This document shows, one piece after another, positions 7,303 to 15,599 of a stretch of 64,000 nucleotides of DNA. The notes beneath the pieces are model-generated. The model searched no databases and had not been told where the DNA came from. It was given only the letters and a program-made list of their open reading frames with translations. Position 1 is the first letter of the stretch. Each line of letters opens with the position of its first letter. Origin of the DNA: Palsa-513 sp036510225 (GTDB lineage: Bacteria; Actinomycetota; Thermoleophilia; Solirubrobacterales; Solirubrobacteraceae); assembly GCA_036510225.1 (NCBI GenBank), contig DATCEH010000034.1:1-64000 (forward strand), in the 5' to 3' direction. The position numbers and the translations under genes were made by a program.

Positions 7303-8415
7303 ATGACGCCCCCGCCTGTGACGATACCCGTGCTCCCCGACGCCGCGGACGTGACCGCTGCGTTCAGGCTCGGCTGGGCGATCGCCGAGCTGCGCGGCCG
7401 CTACCGGCCGGCCGTCGCCCACGTCACGGAGAGCCCGCCGTCGCAGCGTCAGGTCGACAACGCCCTGCCGCTCGCCGCCGAGCGGACGCCGGCCGAGCAG
7501 CGACTCGAGCTGTTCATGGTCGTCAACGGCCTCAGCGACGCGCTCGGGCTCGACTTTCCCGACGCGACGACCAAGCTGACGCGGGCGGCCCAGCTGCGCG
7601 GGCTGCTCGGCGCGCTCGACGCCAAGCCGACCGACGGCGGGCGGTGGGACGCGCTGACGGCGGCCTTCCACAGCTGGGACGGCGCGATCCAGGATGACCT
7701 CGTCCTGCGGCCGCGACTGTCGGCCGCCTACCAGCTCGGCCGTGGCCTGGCCGAGACGTACTGGGAGCTCGACCCGCGGATCGCCACGGCCGGCGACCCG
7801 CGAGCGTGGACCGAGGTCCTCGGAGCCCGCCGCGTCGGCCTGATCAAGCGGTTGACCGGCCGCCTCAGCGACTATCTCGACCCCCTGATCGTCGCGGTCG
7901 TCGGCCACTCGCTCGACGGGTGGGTCCACGTCGCGTCCGAGCCTGCGTGGCGGGCCCAGCCCGACGCCCGGCTGAAGCTCTTTCAACAGGGCCTGATCTG
8001 GCGGGACCTGATCCGCGGCGAGCGGCGCGCCCAGGACCTCGCGGTCGAGCGTGGCAGGCTCGGCTCGCTGGGCGTCGTCGTGCCCGTCCTGCGGGCGTTC
8101 TACCTGCAGATCGCGATCGGCATGATCGCGGTCGCCGGCCTTGTGCTCGGGGCGTCCCGGCTGGCGGCGGACTCGGGGAACACCGACCACAACGTGGTGA
8201 TCGGCCTGCTCGGAAGCCTCGGTGTCACGGCGACGACGCTCTACACCCGGGCCAAGGCGCAGGCGACGTCGCTGATCGACGAGCTGCGGGCCGCGTACCT
8301 GCGCGACCGGGTGACCCAGGCCGCGCTGGTCCGCCCCAAGCCGCCGGTCGGCACGCGGGCCCACGCCCGGCACGTCCGCCGCAACGTCGCCCGCCGGCTC
8401 GGCGCCGGTGCGTGA
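7303..8415 (+). CDS. hypothetical protein with C-terminal membrane hairpin
   Basis: A 370-residue protein I cannot assign. Residues 1-270 are soluble and mostly helical (VTAAFRLGWAIAELRGRY, LYQL-type helices, then WVHVASEPAWRAQPDARLKL). Two hydrophobic helices follow (about 272-290, YLQIAIGMIAVAGLVLGAS, and 305-320, VVIGLLGSLGVTATTLYTRA), and the end is basic. The layout, a large soluble part with a two-helix membrane anchor near the C-terminus, resembles membrane-anchored sensor or effector proteins, but no catalytic motif is visible. The ATG at 7303 follows the heptamer repeat. Confidence 0.65.
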   Translation: MTPPPVTIPVLPDAADVTAAFRLGWAIAELRGRYRPAVAHVTESPPSQRQVDNALPLAAERTPAEQRLELFMVVNGLSDALGLDFPDATTKLTRAAQLRGLLGALDAKPTDGGRWDALTAAFHSWDGAIQDDLVLRPRLSAAYQLGRGLAETYWELDPRIATAGDPRAWTEVLGARRVGLIKRLTGRLSDYLDPLIVAVVGHSLDGWVHVASEPAWRAQPDARLKLFQQGLIWRDLIRGERRAQDLAVERGRLGSLGVVVPVLRAFYLQIAIGMIAVAGLVLGASRLAADSGNTDHNVVIGLLGSLGVTATTLYTRAKAQATSLIDELRAAYLRDRVTQAALVRPKPPVGTRAHARHVRRNVARRLGAGA

Positions 8416-8444
8416 GCCGGGGCATCGCCGACCGCGCGCGCGGG

Positions 8445-8864
8445 TCAGATTGCCCGCATCCGGTTGTTGCGGGCGTTGTGCTCGACCTCGGCCAGTCCGA
8501 GCGCCTCGAGCACGGGCGGGACGTAGTTGCCAAAGCGGCCACGCAGGCCCTTCTTGACGCCGTACCACCCGCCGACCGGGTTCTCCGGCGACCGCGCCCA
8601 CGCCTCGACCGTCCCGTCGGCGGCCGGCTTCTGCTCGTCGGCGTTGCCGAGCGCCATCCAGTCGCCGTGGGCCTTGAGCATCTCGTGGAGGTCCTCGATG
8701 CACCGCAGCTGGTAGCCGAGCCGGGTCGCGCCGACCTGGCAGACCAGCGTCGGCGGGTCGGCCGCGTCGTCGCGGTACATCTGGAAGGTCGACTTCCCCG
8801 GCGGGGTCGTCAGGTTCCAGGGATCCTCGGGTGTCCCCGAACCGGTGTACGTCGGCGTGGCCAT
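8445..8864 (-). CDS. DUF6855-like conserved hypothetical protein
   Basis: A 139-residue protein with the pattern GTPEDPWNLTTPPGKSTFQMY at its start and GGWYGVKKGLRGRFGNYVPP near its end, which I associate with the DUF6855 family; the function is unknown. ATG 8864 has a strong ribosome site (GAGGAGA, six bases upstream). It is the last gene of a four-gene minus-strand run and follows the winged-helix gene by 22 bases. Confidence 0.75.
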   Translation of the reverse strand: MATPTYTGSGTPEDPWNLTTPPGKSTFQMYRDDAADPPTLVCQVGATRLGYQLRCIEDLHEMLKAHGDWMALGNADEQKPAADGTVEAWARSPENPVGGWYGVKKGLRGRFGNYVPPVLEALGLAEVEHNARNNRMRAI

Positions 8865-8886
8865 GGGCTGTCTCCTCGGTTGGAAG

Positions 8887-10026
8887 TCATTCGATCAGGA
8901 CGTGATGGGCCTTCGCGGCCGGGTGGAGCGCCGCCAGCAGACCCTCGGCCCGCGCCGTGAGGCCCTTCCCGGCGGGCGGCTCGAGCCTGCCGACCGGCCG
9001 CAGCGTGAGCGTCGCCTCCCGCCGGCGCACGTCGGCCGACCACGTCCCGGCGACGAGGCCGTCGACCAGGAACGACGGGCGGATCTGGAGGTTGCCCCTC
9101 TGGTAGACGATGTCCCTGAGGGCGTCCGGCATGATCCGCGCCCGCCGCTTCGGCGCGTAGGCCAGCAGCATGCTGTCGAAGGCTCCGAGCAGCCGCGGCG
9201 CCGCCGGGGTCTCCGGGTCGGGCCGGGGTGCGCCGGGCAGGTCGTACAGCGTCCGGCCGGACTCGTCCTCGAAGCTCGCCAGCTCGTCCCCGAGCCGGTC
9301 GACCAGCTTGCGAAGCGGCGGCGTCGACGTACCCGTCCAGCTCGCGATGTCCTCGACCGCGGCTGGGCCGAAGGCCCCTAGATGGCGGCGGGCGACGTCC
9401 TCGATTGCTCTGTCCGCGCTCGGCGCCAGCCGGCTGGCCGGCGGGATCGGGACGGCCAGGTGATCGGGCGGCGCCTTCGTCCCCCAGACGCCGCCGTTCG
9501 GCACCCGGGTGAGGGCGCTCCACCGGTGGATCGGACGCCAGCCGACCGTCCGCTGGGCCTCGACCTCGGCCGAGTCGATCGCGTCGGGGTGGTCGGTGAC
9601 CCAGGCTTCGACGAAGTCGCGGATCTCGTCGTTCGTGCGGGACTGCGGCCCGGCGAACGCGAGCACCGCCCGACGGAGCTCGTCCATCCCCGGCGACGTC
9701 TCCCCGACCGCGCGGTGCCAGCTCGCCGTCAGGCCCCCCGCGACGACCGCGTAGGCCGGGTGCTGACGGGCGCTGACGAGATGCAGCGTCCCCCGCAGGC
9801 CAATCCCCCAGCGCAGGTCGCCGGCCTCGAGCGCCGCGTAGAGGTCCCCCGGCGCGAAGCTCGTCATCCGCGACCAGAGGCCGACCGGCAGGGCCGGCCA
9901 GGCCTGGCCCTGCATCGCGCCGATCGCCTCGACGACGTCGAGCACCGGGGCGTCGAACGGCTCGATCAGGCCCTGCCGGGCGAGCAGGGCCCGGTTCAGG
10001 GCCCGGTCCGACAGGCGCTCGGTCAT
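8887..10026 (-). CDS. winged-helix DNA-binding domain protein (HTH_42 type)
   Basis: A 379-residue member of the HTH_42/AlkZ-like winged-helix family: MTERLSDRALNRALLARQGL, GLWSRMTSFAPGDLYAAL and GIGLRGTLHLVSARQHPAYA match the conserved N-terminal half. Related AlkZ/YcaQ proteins are DNA glycosylases acting on alkylated or cross-linked DNA, with a QxQ or QxD catalytic motif. Here the equivalent region reads MQGQAWPALPVGLW, so glycosylase activity is possible but not shown. It overlaps the YrdB gene by 4 bases (ATGA), giving translational coupling. Confidence 0.85.
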   Translation of the reverse strand: MTERLSDRALNRALLARQGLIEPFDAPVLDVVEAIGAMQGQAWPALPVGLWSRMTSFAPGDLYAALEAGDLRWGIGLRGTLHLVSARQHPAYAVVAGGLTASWHRAVGETSPGMDELRRAVLAFAGPQSRTNDEIRDFVEAWVTDHPDAIDSAEVEAQRTVGWRPIHRWSALTRVPNGGVWGTKAPPDHLAVPIPPASRLAPSADRAIEDVARRHLGAFGPAAVEDIASWTGTSTPPLRKLVDRLGDELASFEDESGRTLYDLPGAPRPDPETPAAPRLLGAFDSMLLAYAPKRRARIMPDALRDIVYQRGNLQIRPSFLVDGLVAGTWSADVRRREATLTLRPVGRLEPPAGKGLTARAEGLLAALHPAAKAHHVLIE

Positions 10027-10430
10027 CGCAGGGTCCCGCTGCCGCCGGCCGCCGCGTCCGCGCCCGAGTCCGCGTCGGAGCCCGGCGGCTGCGAGCTGCG
10101 GGCGGCGTCGGCCCGGCGCAGGAACGCGCCGTTGGCGAGCGCCACGACCCCGAGGACCACCGCGGCGACCGGGTGGCCGGCGTCGGCCAGGGCGGCGACG
10201 GCCATCGCCAGGACCGCCAGCTCGACCGCGAGCAGCCCGGTGCCCGGGAGGCGGCGGGGCGCCCGCGGGGCCGACCAGGTCCCCCAGACGCCGGCCGCGA
10301 CGAGCGGCGCGGCGATCGCCAGCAGGACCTGCCCGACCCCATTCGACGTCGCGCCGGCCCCCCAGACGGCAAGACCGGCGAGACCGGCCAGCTCAACCAC
10401 GAACCGAAGCATCAGGTTGGCGACGATCAT
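10023..10430 (-). CDS. YrdB/DUF2568 family membrane protein
   Basis: A 135-residue protein with four hydrophobic helices and the family features NLMLRFVVELAGLAGLAVWG and GVWGTWSAPRAPRRLPGTG. The function is unknown. It overlaps both neighbours by 4 bases (stop/start ATGA), so it belongs to a tight operon with the upstream 41-aa gene and the downstream winged-helix gene. The C-terminal ~25 residues are Ala/Gly/Ser-rich. Confidence 0.85.
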   Translation of the reverse strand: MIVANLMLRFVVELAGLAGLAVWGAGATSNGVGQVLLAIAAPLVAAGVWGTWSAPRAPRRLPGTGLLAVELAVLAMAVAALADAGHPVAAVVLGVVALANGAFLRRADAARSSQPPGSDADSGADAAAGGSGTLR

Positions 10431-10552
10431 CGCCCGACCTCGACCGCGAGCTCCTCGCGGATCTGGCGTTCCCCGTCAGCCGCGATCAGGAGCGCCCGGC
10501 TCCCGCGGAGGCGCTCGACCCAGCCGAGCTCGAGGATCCGCTCGGCCAGCAT
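10427..10552 (-). CDS. 41-aa protein resembling the C-terminal part of an ArsR-type regulator
   Basis: A very short gene (41 residues, MLAERILELGWVERLRGSRA onward). The upstream frame stays open and also reads regulator-like, with RELASSAARIGS before the ATG, which resembles the end of ArsR-family HTH proteins where a helix precedes a short wing. A TAGGAT box seven bases before the ATG argues that the short form is made as a leaderless message. The stop overlaps the YrdB start by 4 bases. It may be a truncated regulator that survives to couple translation of the operon. Confidence 0.55.
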   Translation of the reverse strand: MLAERILELGWVERLRGSRALLIAADGERQIREELAVEVGR

Positions 10553-10565
10553 CGACCCGATCCTA
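10553..10565 (-). promoter_or_regulatory. putative leaderless promoter (-10 TAGGAT)
   Basis: On the minus strand TAGGAT (10560-10565) precedes the ATG at 10552 by seven bases. It is the presumed start of the four-gene operon running to 8445. Confidence 0.5.
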
Positions 10566-10633
10566 GCGGCCGAGCTGGCAAGTTCTCGGGCCGTCGAGGA
10601 TTGAGGCTGGCCGACGGGGGGTAGGCAGAGGAC

Positions 10634-10864
10634 ATGCAGACACTTCGCATGGAGGTCACCCAGCCGATCGAGCCGGCTACACCAATCGTTCCGTCCGCGC
10701 CGATCGCCCCGATCGCCCCCGACCCGGGAACGCCGGGCGCACCCGAGCAGCCGGCCACCGTCCCGGCCCCCGTCGAGCCGGCGACGCCGATCGCTCCACC
10801 CGAGCCGTCGACCGTCCCCGAGCCCGATCCCGGCGGTCCGGATGCGCCGGAAGAATCGCCCTGA
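10634..10864 (+). CDS. small Pro-rich protein
   Basis: A 76-residue frame with high Pro, Ala, Glu and Ile content (PIEPATPIVPSAPIAPIAPD, PVEPATPIAPPEPSTVPEPD). It has no hydrophobic helix. PIEPATPI and PVEPATPI form an internal repeat. The ATG follows GGGGGGTAGGCAGAGGAC. It may be a disordered linker-like protein. It overlaps the CBS gene by 23 bases in another frame. Real expression is uncertain because Pro-rich frames arise easily in GC-rich DNA. Confidence 0.45.
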   Translation: MQTLRMEVTQPIEPATPIVPSAPIAPIAPDPGTPGAPEQPATVPAPVEPATPIAPPEPSTVPEPDPGGPDAPEESP

Positions 10865-11228
10865 ACCGCGCCTGACGCCGGTCGCCGACGCGATGAGCGC
10901 GCGGGTGGCGAGCGTCGGCCCCGACGCGACCCTCCAGGAGGCCTCGGCGGCGATGCTCGACGCCGGAGTCCAGGCGGCCGTCGTGCTCGACGATGGGAAC
11001 CCGGTTGGCATCCTCAGCGCCGAGACGATCGCCGCGGCGATGTCCGCCGGCCTGGACGTTACGGCCGGCCGGGCCGAGGCCGCGGCCGATCGCCGGATGA
11101 TCGTCGTCCGGGCCGACCAGTCGTTGATCGACGCGCACGACGAGATGCGCCGGACCGGGCGCGAGCGCGCGGCCGTCGTCGGACCCGACGGCAGCCTCGT
11201 CGGCCTGCTGCTCGACGAGCCGGCCTGA
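10842..11228 (+). CDS. CBS domain pair protein
   Basis: A 128-residue protein made of two CBS motifs: PVADAMSARVASVGPDATLQ with AVVLDDGNPVGILSAETI, and MIVVRADQSLIDAHDEMRRT with AAVVGPDGSLVGLLLDE. CBS pairs usually bind adenine nucleotides and sense energy state. No effector domain is attached, so it likely acts through a partner protein. The first ATG (10842) was used; ATG 10893, just before the first CBS motif, is an alternative. It is convergent with the DHA2 transporter, with an 8-base gap. Confidence 0.85.
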   Translation: MRRKNRPEPRLTPVADAMSARVASVGPDATLQEASAAMLDAGVQAAVVLDDGNPVGILSAETIAAAMSAGLDVTAGRAEAAADRRMIVVRADQSLIDAHDEMRRTGRERAAVVGPDGSLVGLLLDEPA

Positions 11229-11236
11229 GCCGGGCC

Positions 11237-12763
11237 TCAGCAGGCCGCGGCGGGCACCCGGTCATCCGTCGCCTCGGACGCGCCCGTCGCCGGAGCGTCC
11301 GCAGCGTGCTCCGTCTGTCCGGCCGTCGACTCGTGAGCCGGCCCGTGGTGAGCCGGCCCGTCGGCTGAGCGAAGCACGAACGCGGCGATGGCGATCGCGC
11401 CGGTGAGGAGGGCCGCGGCGACCATGTACGCGAGGTGATAGCCAGAGGTCAGGGCCGCCGGACTCGTCGCTCCGTGGGCGAGCCGGCTCGCCGTGTGATC
11501 GCTGGCGAGGGTCGCGAGCACGGCCAGGCCGACCGCGCCGCCGACCTGGACGCTGGTGTTGACGAGGCCGGACGCGAGCCCGGAGTCGGCCGGCGAGGCC
11601 GCGGACATCGCGAGCGTCATGATCGCCGGGAAGCCGAGGCCCGCGCCGAAGCCGACGAGGATCATCGGAGGCATGATCTCCGAGAAGTAGCTTGCGGCGA
11701 CGGGCGTCTGGGCGAACAGGACGAGGCCGGCGACGATCGCCACCAGGCTGAGGATCAGCATGTTCCGGGCGCCGAAGCGGAGCGTCAGGGGGGCGGCGAT
11801 CCGCAGCGACATCGCGCCCATCACGATCGTCGTCGGGAGGAATGCTAGGCCGACGTGGAGGGCGTTGTACCCGAGCACGCGCTGGAGGTAGAGCGCCCCG
11901 AGGAAGAACATCCCGAACATCCCGACGACCTCGAACGCGACGACGAGGTTGGCGCCGGCGACGTTCCGCGAGCGGAGGATCCGCAGCGCCATCAGCGGGT
12001 TGGCGACGCGCGCCTGACGGGCGAGGAACGCGCCCAGCAGGGCCACGGCGACCGCGGCCAGCCCGAGCGTCCGGGTCGATCCCCAGCCGTACCTGCCGAC
12101 CTCGAGGATCGTGTAGACGCCCAGCATCAGGCCGCTGGTCAGGAGGACCGCGCCCGGCAGGTCGGCGCCGGCCCTCAGGCCGAGCCCGGGCCGGTCCTCG
12201 ACGAGCCGGGTCGCGAAGAAGGCGGTCGCGACGCCGATCGGGAGGTTGACGAAGAAGATCCAGTGCCAGCTGATCGCCTGGGTCAGGACGCCGCCGGCGA
12301 GCAGGCCGATCGACCCGCCGGCCGACGCGATGAAGCCGTAGATCCCGATCGCCTTGGCCTGGTCACGCGGGTCGGGGAACATCGTGACGATCATCCCGAG
12401 GATGACCGCCGACGACAGGGCGCCGCCGACGCCCTGGACGAAGCGCGCGACGATCAGCATGCCCTGGCTCCCGGCGAGGCCGCAGACGAGCGACGCGGCC
12501 GTGAAGATCCCCAGACCGACGAGGAAGACCCGCCGCTGGCCGATCAGGTCGCCGACCCGACCGGCGAGCAGGAGGAGTCCGCCGAATGCGATCAGGTAGG
12601 CGTTGACGACCCAGGCGAGGTTGCTCTGGGAGAAGCGGAGATCCGTCTGAATCGACGGGAGGGCGACGTTGACGATCGTCGCGTCGATCACGATCATCAG
12701 GGCTCCGGCGCACAGCACGTAGAGGGCGAGCCACCGCCTGCGGTCTGTCATCTGGTCGGTCAC
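11237..12763 (-). CDS. DHA2 family MFS drug efflux transporter (EmrB/QacA type)
   Basis: A 508-residue transporter of the 14-helix drug:H+ antiporter-2 family. Motif A is GRVGDLIGQRRVFLVG after helix 2. Helix 1 carries the DHA2 signature LMIVIDATIVNVALPSIQ. The motif C-like segment SAGGSIGLLAGGVLTQ precedes WIFFVNLPIG. The C-terminus is a hydrophilic His/Ala-rich tail. The GTG start has AGGAGA eight bases upstream. Overlapping palindromes at 12790-12817 precede the gene and look like a TetR-type operator. It lies downstream of the MMPL pair on the same strand. The substrate is unknown. Confidence 0.92.
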   Translation of the reverse strand: MTDQMTDRRRWLALYVLCAGALMIVIDATIVNVALPSIQTDLRFSQSNLAWVVNAYLIAFGGLLLLAGRVGDLIGQRRVFLVGLGIFTAASLVCGLAGSQGMLIVARFVQGVGGALSSAVILGMIVTMFPDPRDQAKAIGIYGFIASAGGSIGLLAGGVLTQAISWHWIFFVNLPIGVATAFFATRLVEDRPGLGLRAGADLPGAVLLTSGLMLGVYTILEVGRYGWGSTRTLGLAAVAVALLGAFLARQARVANPLMALRILRSRNVAGANLVVAFEVVGMFGMFFLGALYLQRVLGYNALHVGLAFLPTTIVMGAMSLRIAAPLTLRFGARNMLILSLVAIVAGLVLFAQTPVAASYFSEIMPPMILVGFGAGLGFPAIMTLAMSAASPADSGLASGLVNTSVQVGGAVGLAVLATLASDHTASRLAHGATSPAALTSGYHLAYMVAAALLTGAIAIAAFVLRSADGPAHHGPAHESTAGQTEHAADAPATGASEATDDRVPAAAC

Positions 12764-12789
12764 GGTCTCGGTCTCCTTCAGTTCGTCGG

Positions 12790-12817
12790 GTCTGAAGGGT
12801 CAGACGGCGGTCCGTCT
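12790..12817 (-). promoter_or_regulatory. overlapping inverted repeats, TetR-like operator
   Basis: Two perfect inverted repeats share four bases: GTCTGA-AGGG-TCAGAC at 12790-12805 and AGACGG-CGGT-CCGTCT at 12802-12817 (plus-strand reading). They lie 27 bases before the DHA2 start. Paired palindromes of this size before a drug-efflux gene are typical of TetR-family operators, but no tetR gene is visible in the window. Confidence 0.55.
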
Positions 12818-12823
12818 CAAAAG

Positions 12824-13267
12824 TCATCGCCGCCGGCCGGACGTCACGCCGTCGGGCGGCGTTCCGAGCACCGCGAACAGCGTGGCGACCAGCAGGGGCA
12901 GCACCGTCAGGTGGTAGGCGAGATCGATCACCGGGCCACCGTTGAGCGTGGACGTCAGGCCGACGACGAAGCCGAGGATCGCGAAGCCGGTCGCCGCGAG
13001 CGCATCCCGCCTGGAGCGGGCCCGGGCGGAGCGCATCGAGACGGCTCCGGCGGCGAGCACGACGCAGATCACCGCCTCCGGGACGGCGGCGGCCGGCGCC
13101 GCGCCGGTCGTCGAGGCACCGTGGATCGCACCGGAGAAGTGGAGCGTCGAGAAGACGGCGAGCGAGAGCGCCTCGAGCCCCATCAGCCCGGCGATCCGGC
13201 GCCGGCGTCGCGTTGTCGTTCGGGTCTGCATCCGCGCATCCGCCGTTCGGGGTGCAAGCCGGTTCAT
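12824..13267 (-). CDS. four-helix membrane protein, DUF-like
   Basis: A 147-residue integral membrane protein with about four hydrophobic helices (IAGLMGLEALSLAVFSTLHF, then AVICVVLAAGAVSM, FAILGFVVGLTSTL and LAYHLTVLPLLVATLFAVLG). Its ATG overlaps the MMPL stop (ATGA, 4 bases), so it is translationally coupled to the transporter. The function is unknown; it may be an accessory subunit. Longer in-frame starts upstream were rejected because they lie inside the MMPL gene. Confidence 0.75.
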   Translation of the reverse strand: MNRLAPRTADARMQTRTTTRRRRRIAGLMGLEALSLAVFSTLHFSGAIHGASTTGAAPAAAVPEAVICVVLAAGAVSMRSARARSRRDALAATGFAILGFVVGLTSTLNGGPVIDLAYHLTVLPLLVATLFAVLGTPPDGVTSGRRR

Positions 13268-15462
13268 CGGGCCGGCGCCGTCGCCGGTGCGACGCGCAGG
13301 ACGCGCGCGAGCCCGGGCGGCAGCCACCAGTTCCAGCGCCCGAACACGGCGACGGCGGCCGGCACGAGCAGGGCGCGGACGACCGTCGCGTCGAGGATGA
13401 TCCCCGCGCCCAGTCCCGTCGCGATCATCTTCACGTTGGTCGAGGGAGCCGTCGCCATCGCGACGAAGCCGAGGAAGAGGATCAGCGCGGCGCTGGTCAC
13501 CAGCCGCCCGGTGCGCCCGATCCCTTCGACGACGGCGGTCGCGGTCGACCCGGATGCGTCGTACTCCTCGCGCATGCGGGCGAGGATGAACACCTCGTAG
13601 TCCATCGACAGGCCGAACAGGAACGCGAAGACGATCATCGGCAGCCAGGACGGGATCGACCCGGAGGCCGGGATCCCCCAGATCGCCTCAGAGCCGTACC
13701 CCTTCTGCCAGACCAGGGTCAGCACGCCGACGGCCGCGCCGACGCTGATCACGTTCAGCAGGACGGCCTTCGCCGGCAGCACGACCGAGCGGAAGGCACG
13801 GGCGAGCAGCAGGAACGTGAGCAGCGCGATCAGGCCGATCATCAGCGGGAAGCTGCCGTACACGGCCGCGATGAAGTCGCTGTTCTGCGCGACGATCCCG
13901 CCGACTCCGACTTCGGGGGCGACGGTGTGGGCTGCGCCGCGGACCGCCGTGACGGTCGACCGGCGGTCGGTGCGGGCGAAGACGTCGACGAGCACGGTCG
14001 AGCCCCGGCGCCACGAGCTCGCCGCCGGCGCCGTGGTTCCCTCGACGCCCGGGATCCTCCGCAGGCTCGCCACCAGGCGGCCGGCGTCCGCGGCCGGGCT
14101 GAGCAGCTCGATCGGCGAGAGGACCCCCGATCCGATGCCCGACCGCTCGAGCGCGATCAGACCGCTCTCGGCGTCGCCGCCCTGGCTGATCGAGTCGGTC
14201 CCGCCGGTCGCGGGGCCGAGCTGGATCGACGTGGCCGCGACCACCAGGGCGCCGAGCACGGCGACGGCGGTACCGGCCGCGAGGAAGCGGCGGCGCACGA
14301 CGAGCGTCGCCCAGCGGGTCCAGGCCCGGCTGGCGCGGTCCTCCCGGCGCAGGTGCGGCCAGTCCAGGCGCGGCCCGAGCTTGGCGAGGATCACCGGGAG
14401 CAGCGTGATCGCGACGGCGACGCTGACCAGCGGGATCACGAGACCGCCGTAGCCGACGCTGCGCAGGAAGGGGACCGGGAGGACGACGAGGCCGAGCAGG
14501 CCGACGGCGACCGTCGTGCCGCTGAAGAGCACGGCTCGGCCGGCGGTCGTGATCGCCCGGACGATCGCCTCGTCGCCGGCGTGGCCGCGGGCGCGCTCCT
14601 CGCGCCAGCGCACGACGATCAGGAGGGAGTAGTCGACGGCGACGCCGAGCCCGACGAGGGCGATCAGGAACTCGACGATGCCGGATACCGGCGTCAGCGT
14701 GGTCAGCGCCCAGACGAGCATGAAGCTCGTCATGATCGAGATCACGGCGATCACGATCGGGACGACCGCGAGCAGCGAGGCGAAGACGAAGCCGAGCACG
14801 ACGAGGGCGCCCAGGCCGCCGAGCAGACCCTCCGCGAGCACGCCCGCCCCGCCGCTGTGTCCGGTCGGCGTCGAGAGGGCGTCGAGCCCGGTGAGGTGAA
14901 CCGGCGCGCCGGCGACCGTCACCCCCCGCAGGGCGGCGGTGGCCGCCTTCACGGCGACGGCGTTCGAGCCGTAGTCGCCGGCCCGCGGCGGCGGGTAGGC
15001 GACGAGGAAGGTCGTGTGGCCGTCGCGCGAGACGAAGGCCCGGTCGCCTGTCGACGCGTACGACGCGACCCGCAGTCCGGGCACGGCCCGCTCGAGCCGA
15101 CCGGCGAGCGCATCGAGCGCTCGTCCGATCCCCGGCGAGTCGACCGTCGAGGCGCCCGGAAGGGTCACGACCGGCACGAGCGGGGCCTCGTCGCCGCCGG
15201 TCCCGAACGTCCGTGTGATCGCCGCGTTCGTCTCGAAGCCCTCCCGGCCGGGAACCGAGTACTGATCACTGAACGCCTTGGACGCCGAGCCGACCGACGC
15301 GAAGCCGGCGACCGTCACGATCAGCCAGAAGGCGGCCACGACGCGGCGGTGGGCCAACACGAATCGCGTCAGCCTTGCGAGCCCGCCGTCGGGCTGGGTT
15401 GCGGGGCTCTGGGGAACTGCGACCACGGGGGTCACCTCCGGCTCGGTCGTGGGCGATCTCAC
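13264..15462 (-). CDS. MMPL family RND transporter
   Basis: A 732-residue transporter with two MMPL halves, each with a large extracytoplasmic loop and a six-helix bundle. Helix 1 (VVAAFWLIVTVAGFASVGSA), GLGVAVDYSLLIVVRWREE and FGLSMDYEVFILARMREEYD carry the RND-type Asp-Tyr pairs of the proton relay, the last two being family hallmarks. The substrates of such actinobacterial proteins are often lipids or lipophilic drugs. The GTG start has TACGGT eight bases upstream. It is divergent from the histidine kinase, suggesting control by that two-component system. Confidence 0.92.
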   Translation of the reverse strand: MRSPTTEPEVTPVVAVPQSPATQPDGGLARLTRFVLAHRRVVAAFWLIVTVAGFASVGSASKAFSDQYSVPGREGFETNAAITRTFGTGGDEAPLVPVVTLPGASTVDSPGIGRALDALAGRLERAVPGLRVASYASTGDRAFVSRDGHTTFLVAYPPPRAGDYGSNAVAVKAATAALRGVTVAGAPVHLTGLDALSTPTGHSGGAGVLAEGLLGGLGALVVLGFVFASLLAVVPIVIAVISIMTSFMLVWALTTLTPVSGIVEFLIALVGLGVAVDYSLLIVVRWREERARGHAGDEAIVRAITTAGRAVLFSGTTVAVGLLGLVVLPVPFLRSVGYGGLVIPLVSVAVAITLLPVILAKLGPRLDWPHLRREDRASRAWTRWATLVVRRRFLAAGTAVAVLGALVVAATSIQLGPATGGTDSISQGGDAESGLIALERSGIGSGVLSPIELLSPAADAGRLVASLRRIPGVEGTTAPAASSWRRGSTVLVDVFARTDRRSTVTAVRGAAHTVAPEVGVGGIVAQNSDFIAAVYGSFPLMIGLIALLTFLLLARAFRSVVLPAKAVLLNVISVGAAVGVLTLVWQKGYGSEAIWGIPASGSIPSWLPMIVFAFLFGLSMDYEVFILARMREEYDASGSTATAVVEGIGRTGRLVTSAALILFLGFVAMATAPSTNVKMIATGLGAGIILDATVVRALLVPAAVAVFGRWNWWLPPGLARVLRVAPATAPAR

Positions 15463-15599
15463 TGCCGCAGACCGTAGGCGTGGCCCGCCGGCCGGAAAAC
15501 CCCCGGGCGGGGGAACCTCGAGGTCCCCACACGGGGGGACGGAGATCCTCCCCGGGGGGGACTCGGCGGCGATCGGCGGGCGCTACCGTCATCGTCGAG
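15463..15599. promoter_or_regulatory. divergent promoter region, MMPL transporter / histidine kinase
   Basis: On the minus strand TACGGT (15471-15476) lies eight bases before the MMPL GTG. On the plus strand TACCGT (15583-15588) lies eleven bases before the kinase GTG at 15600. Between them are G/C runs in opposite orientation (CCCCCGGGCGGGGG near 15506, ACCTCGAGGT near 15521, CCCCGGGGGGG near 15552) that could hold response-regulator sites. Confidence 0.5.

Noticed and set aside
11855..13600. 581-codon plus-strand open frame
   Set aside because: It is antisense to the DHA2 and MMPL genes, which have clear families. The plus translation has no domain-like content.
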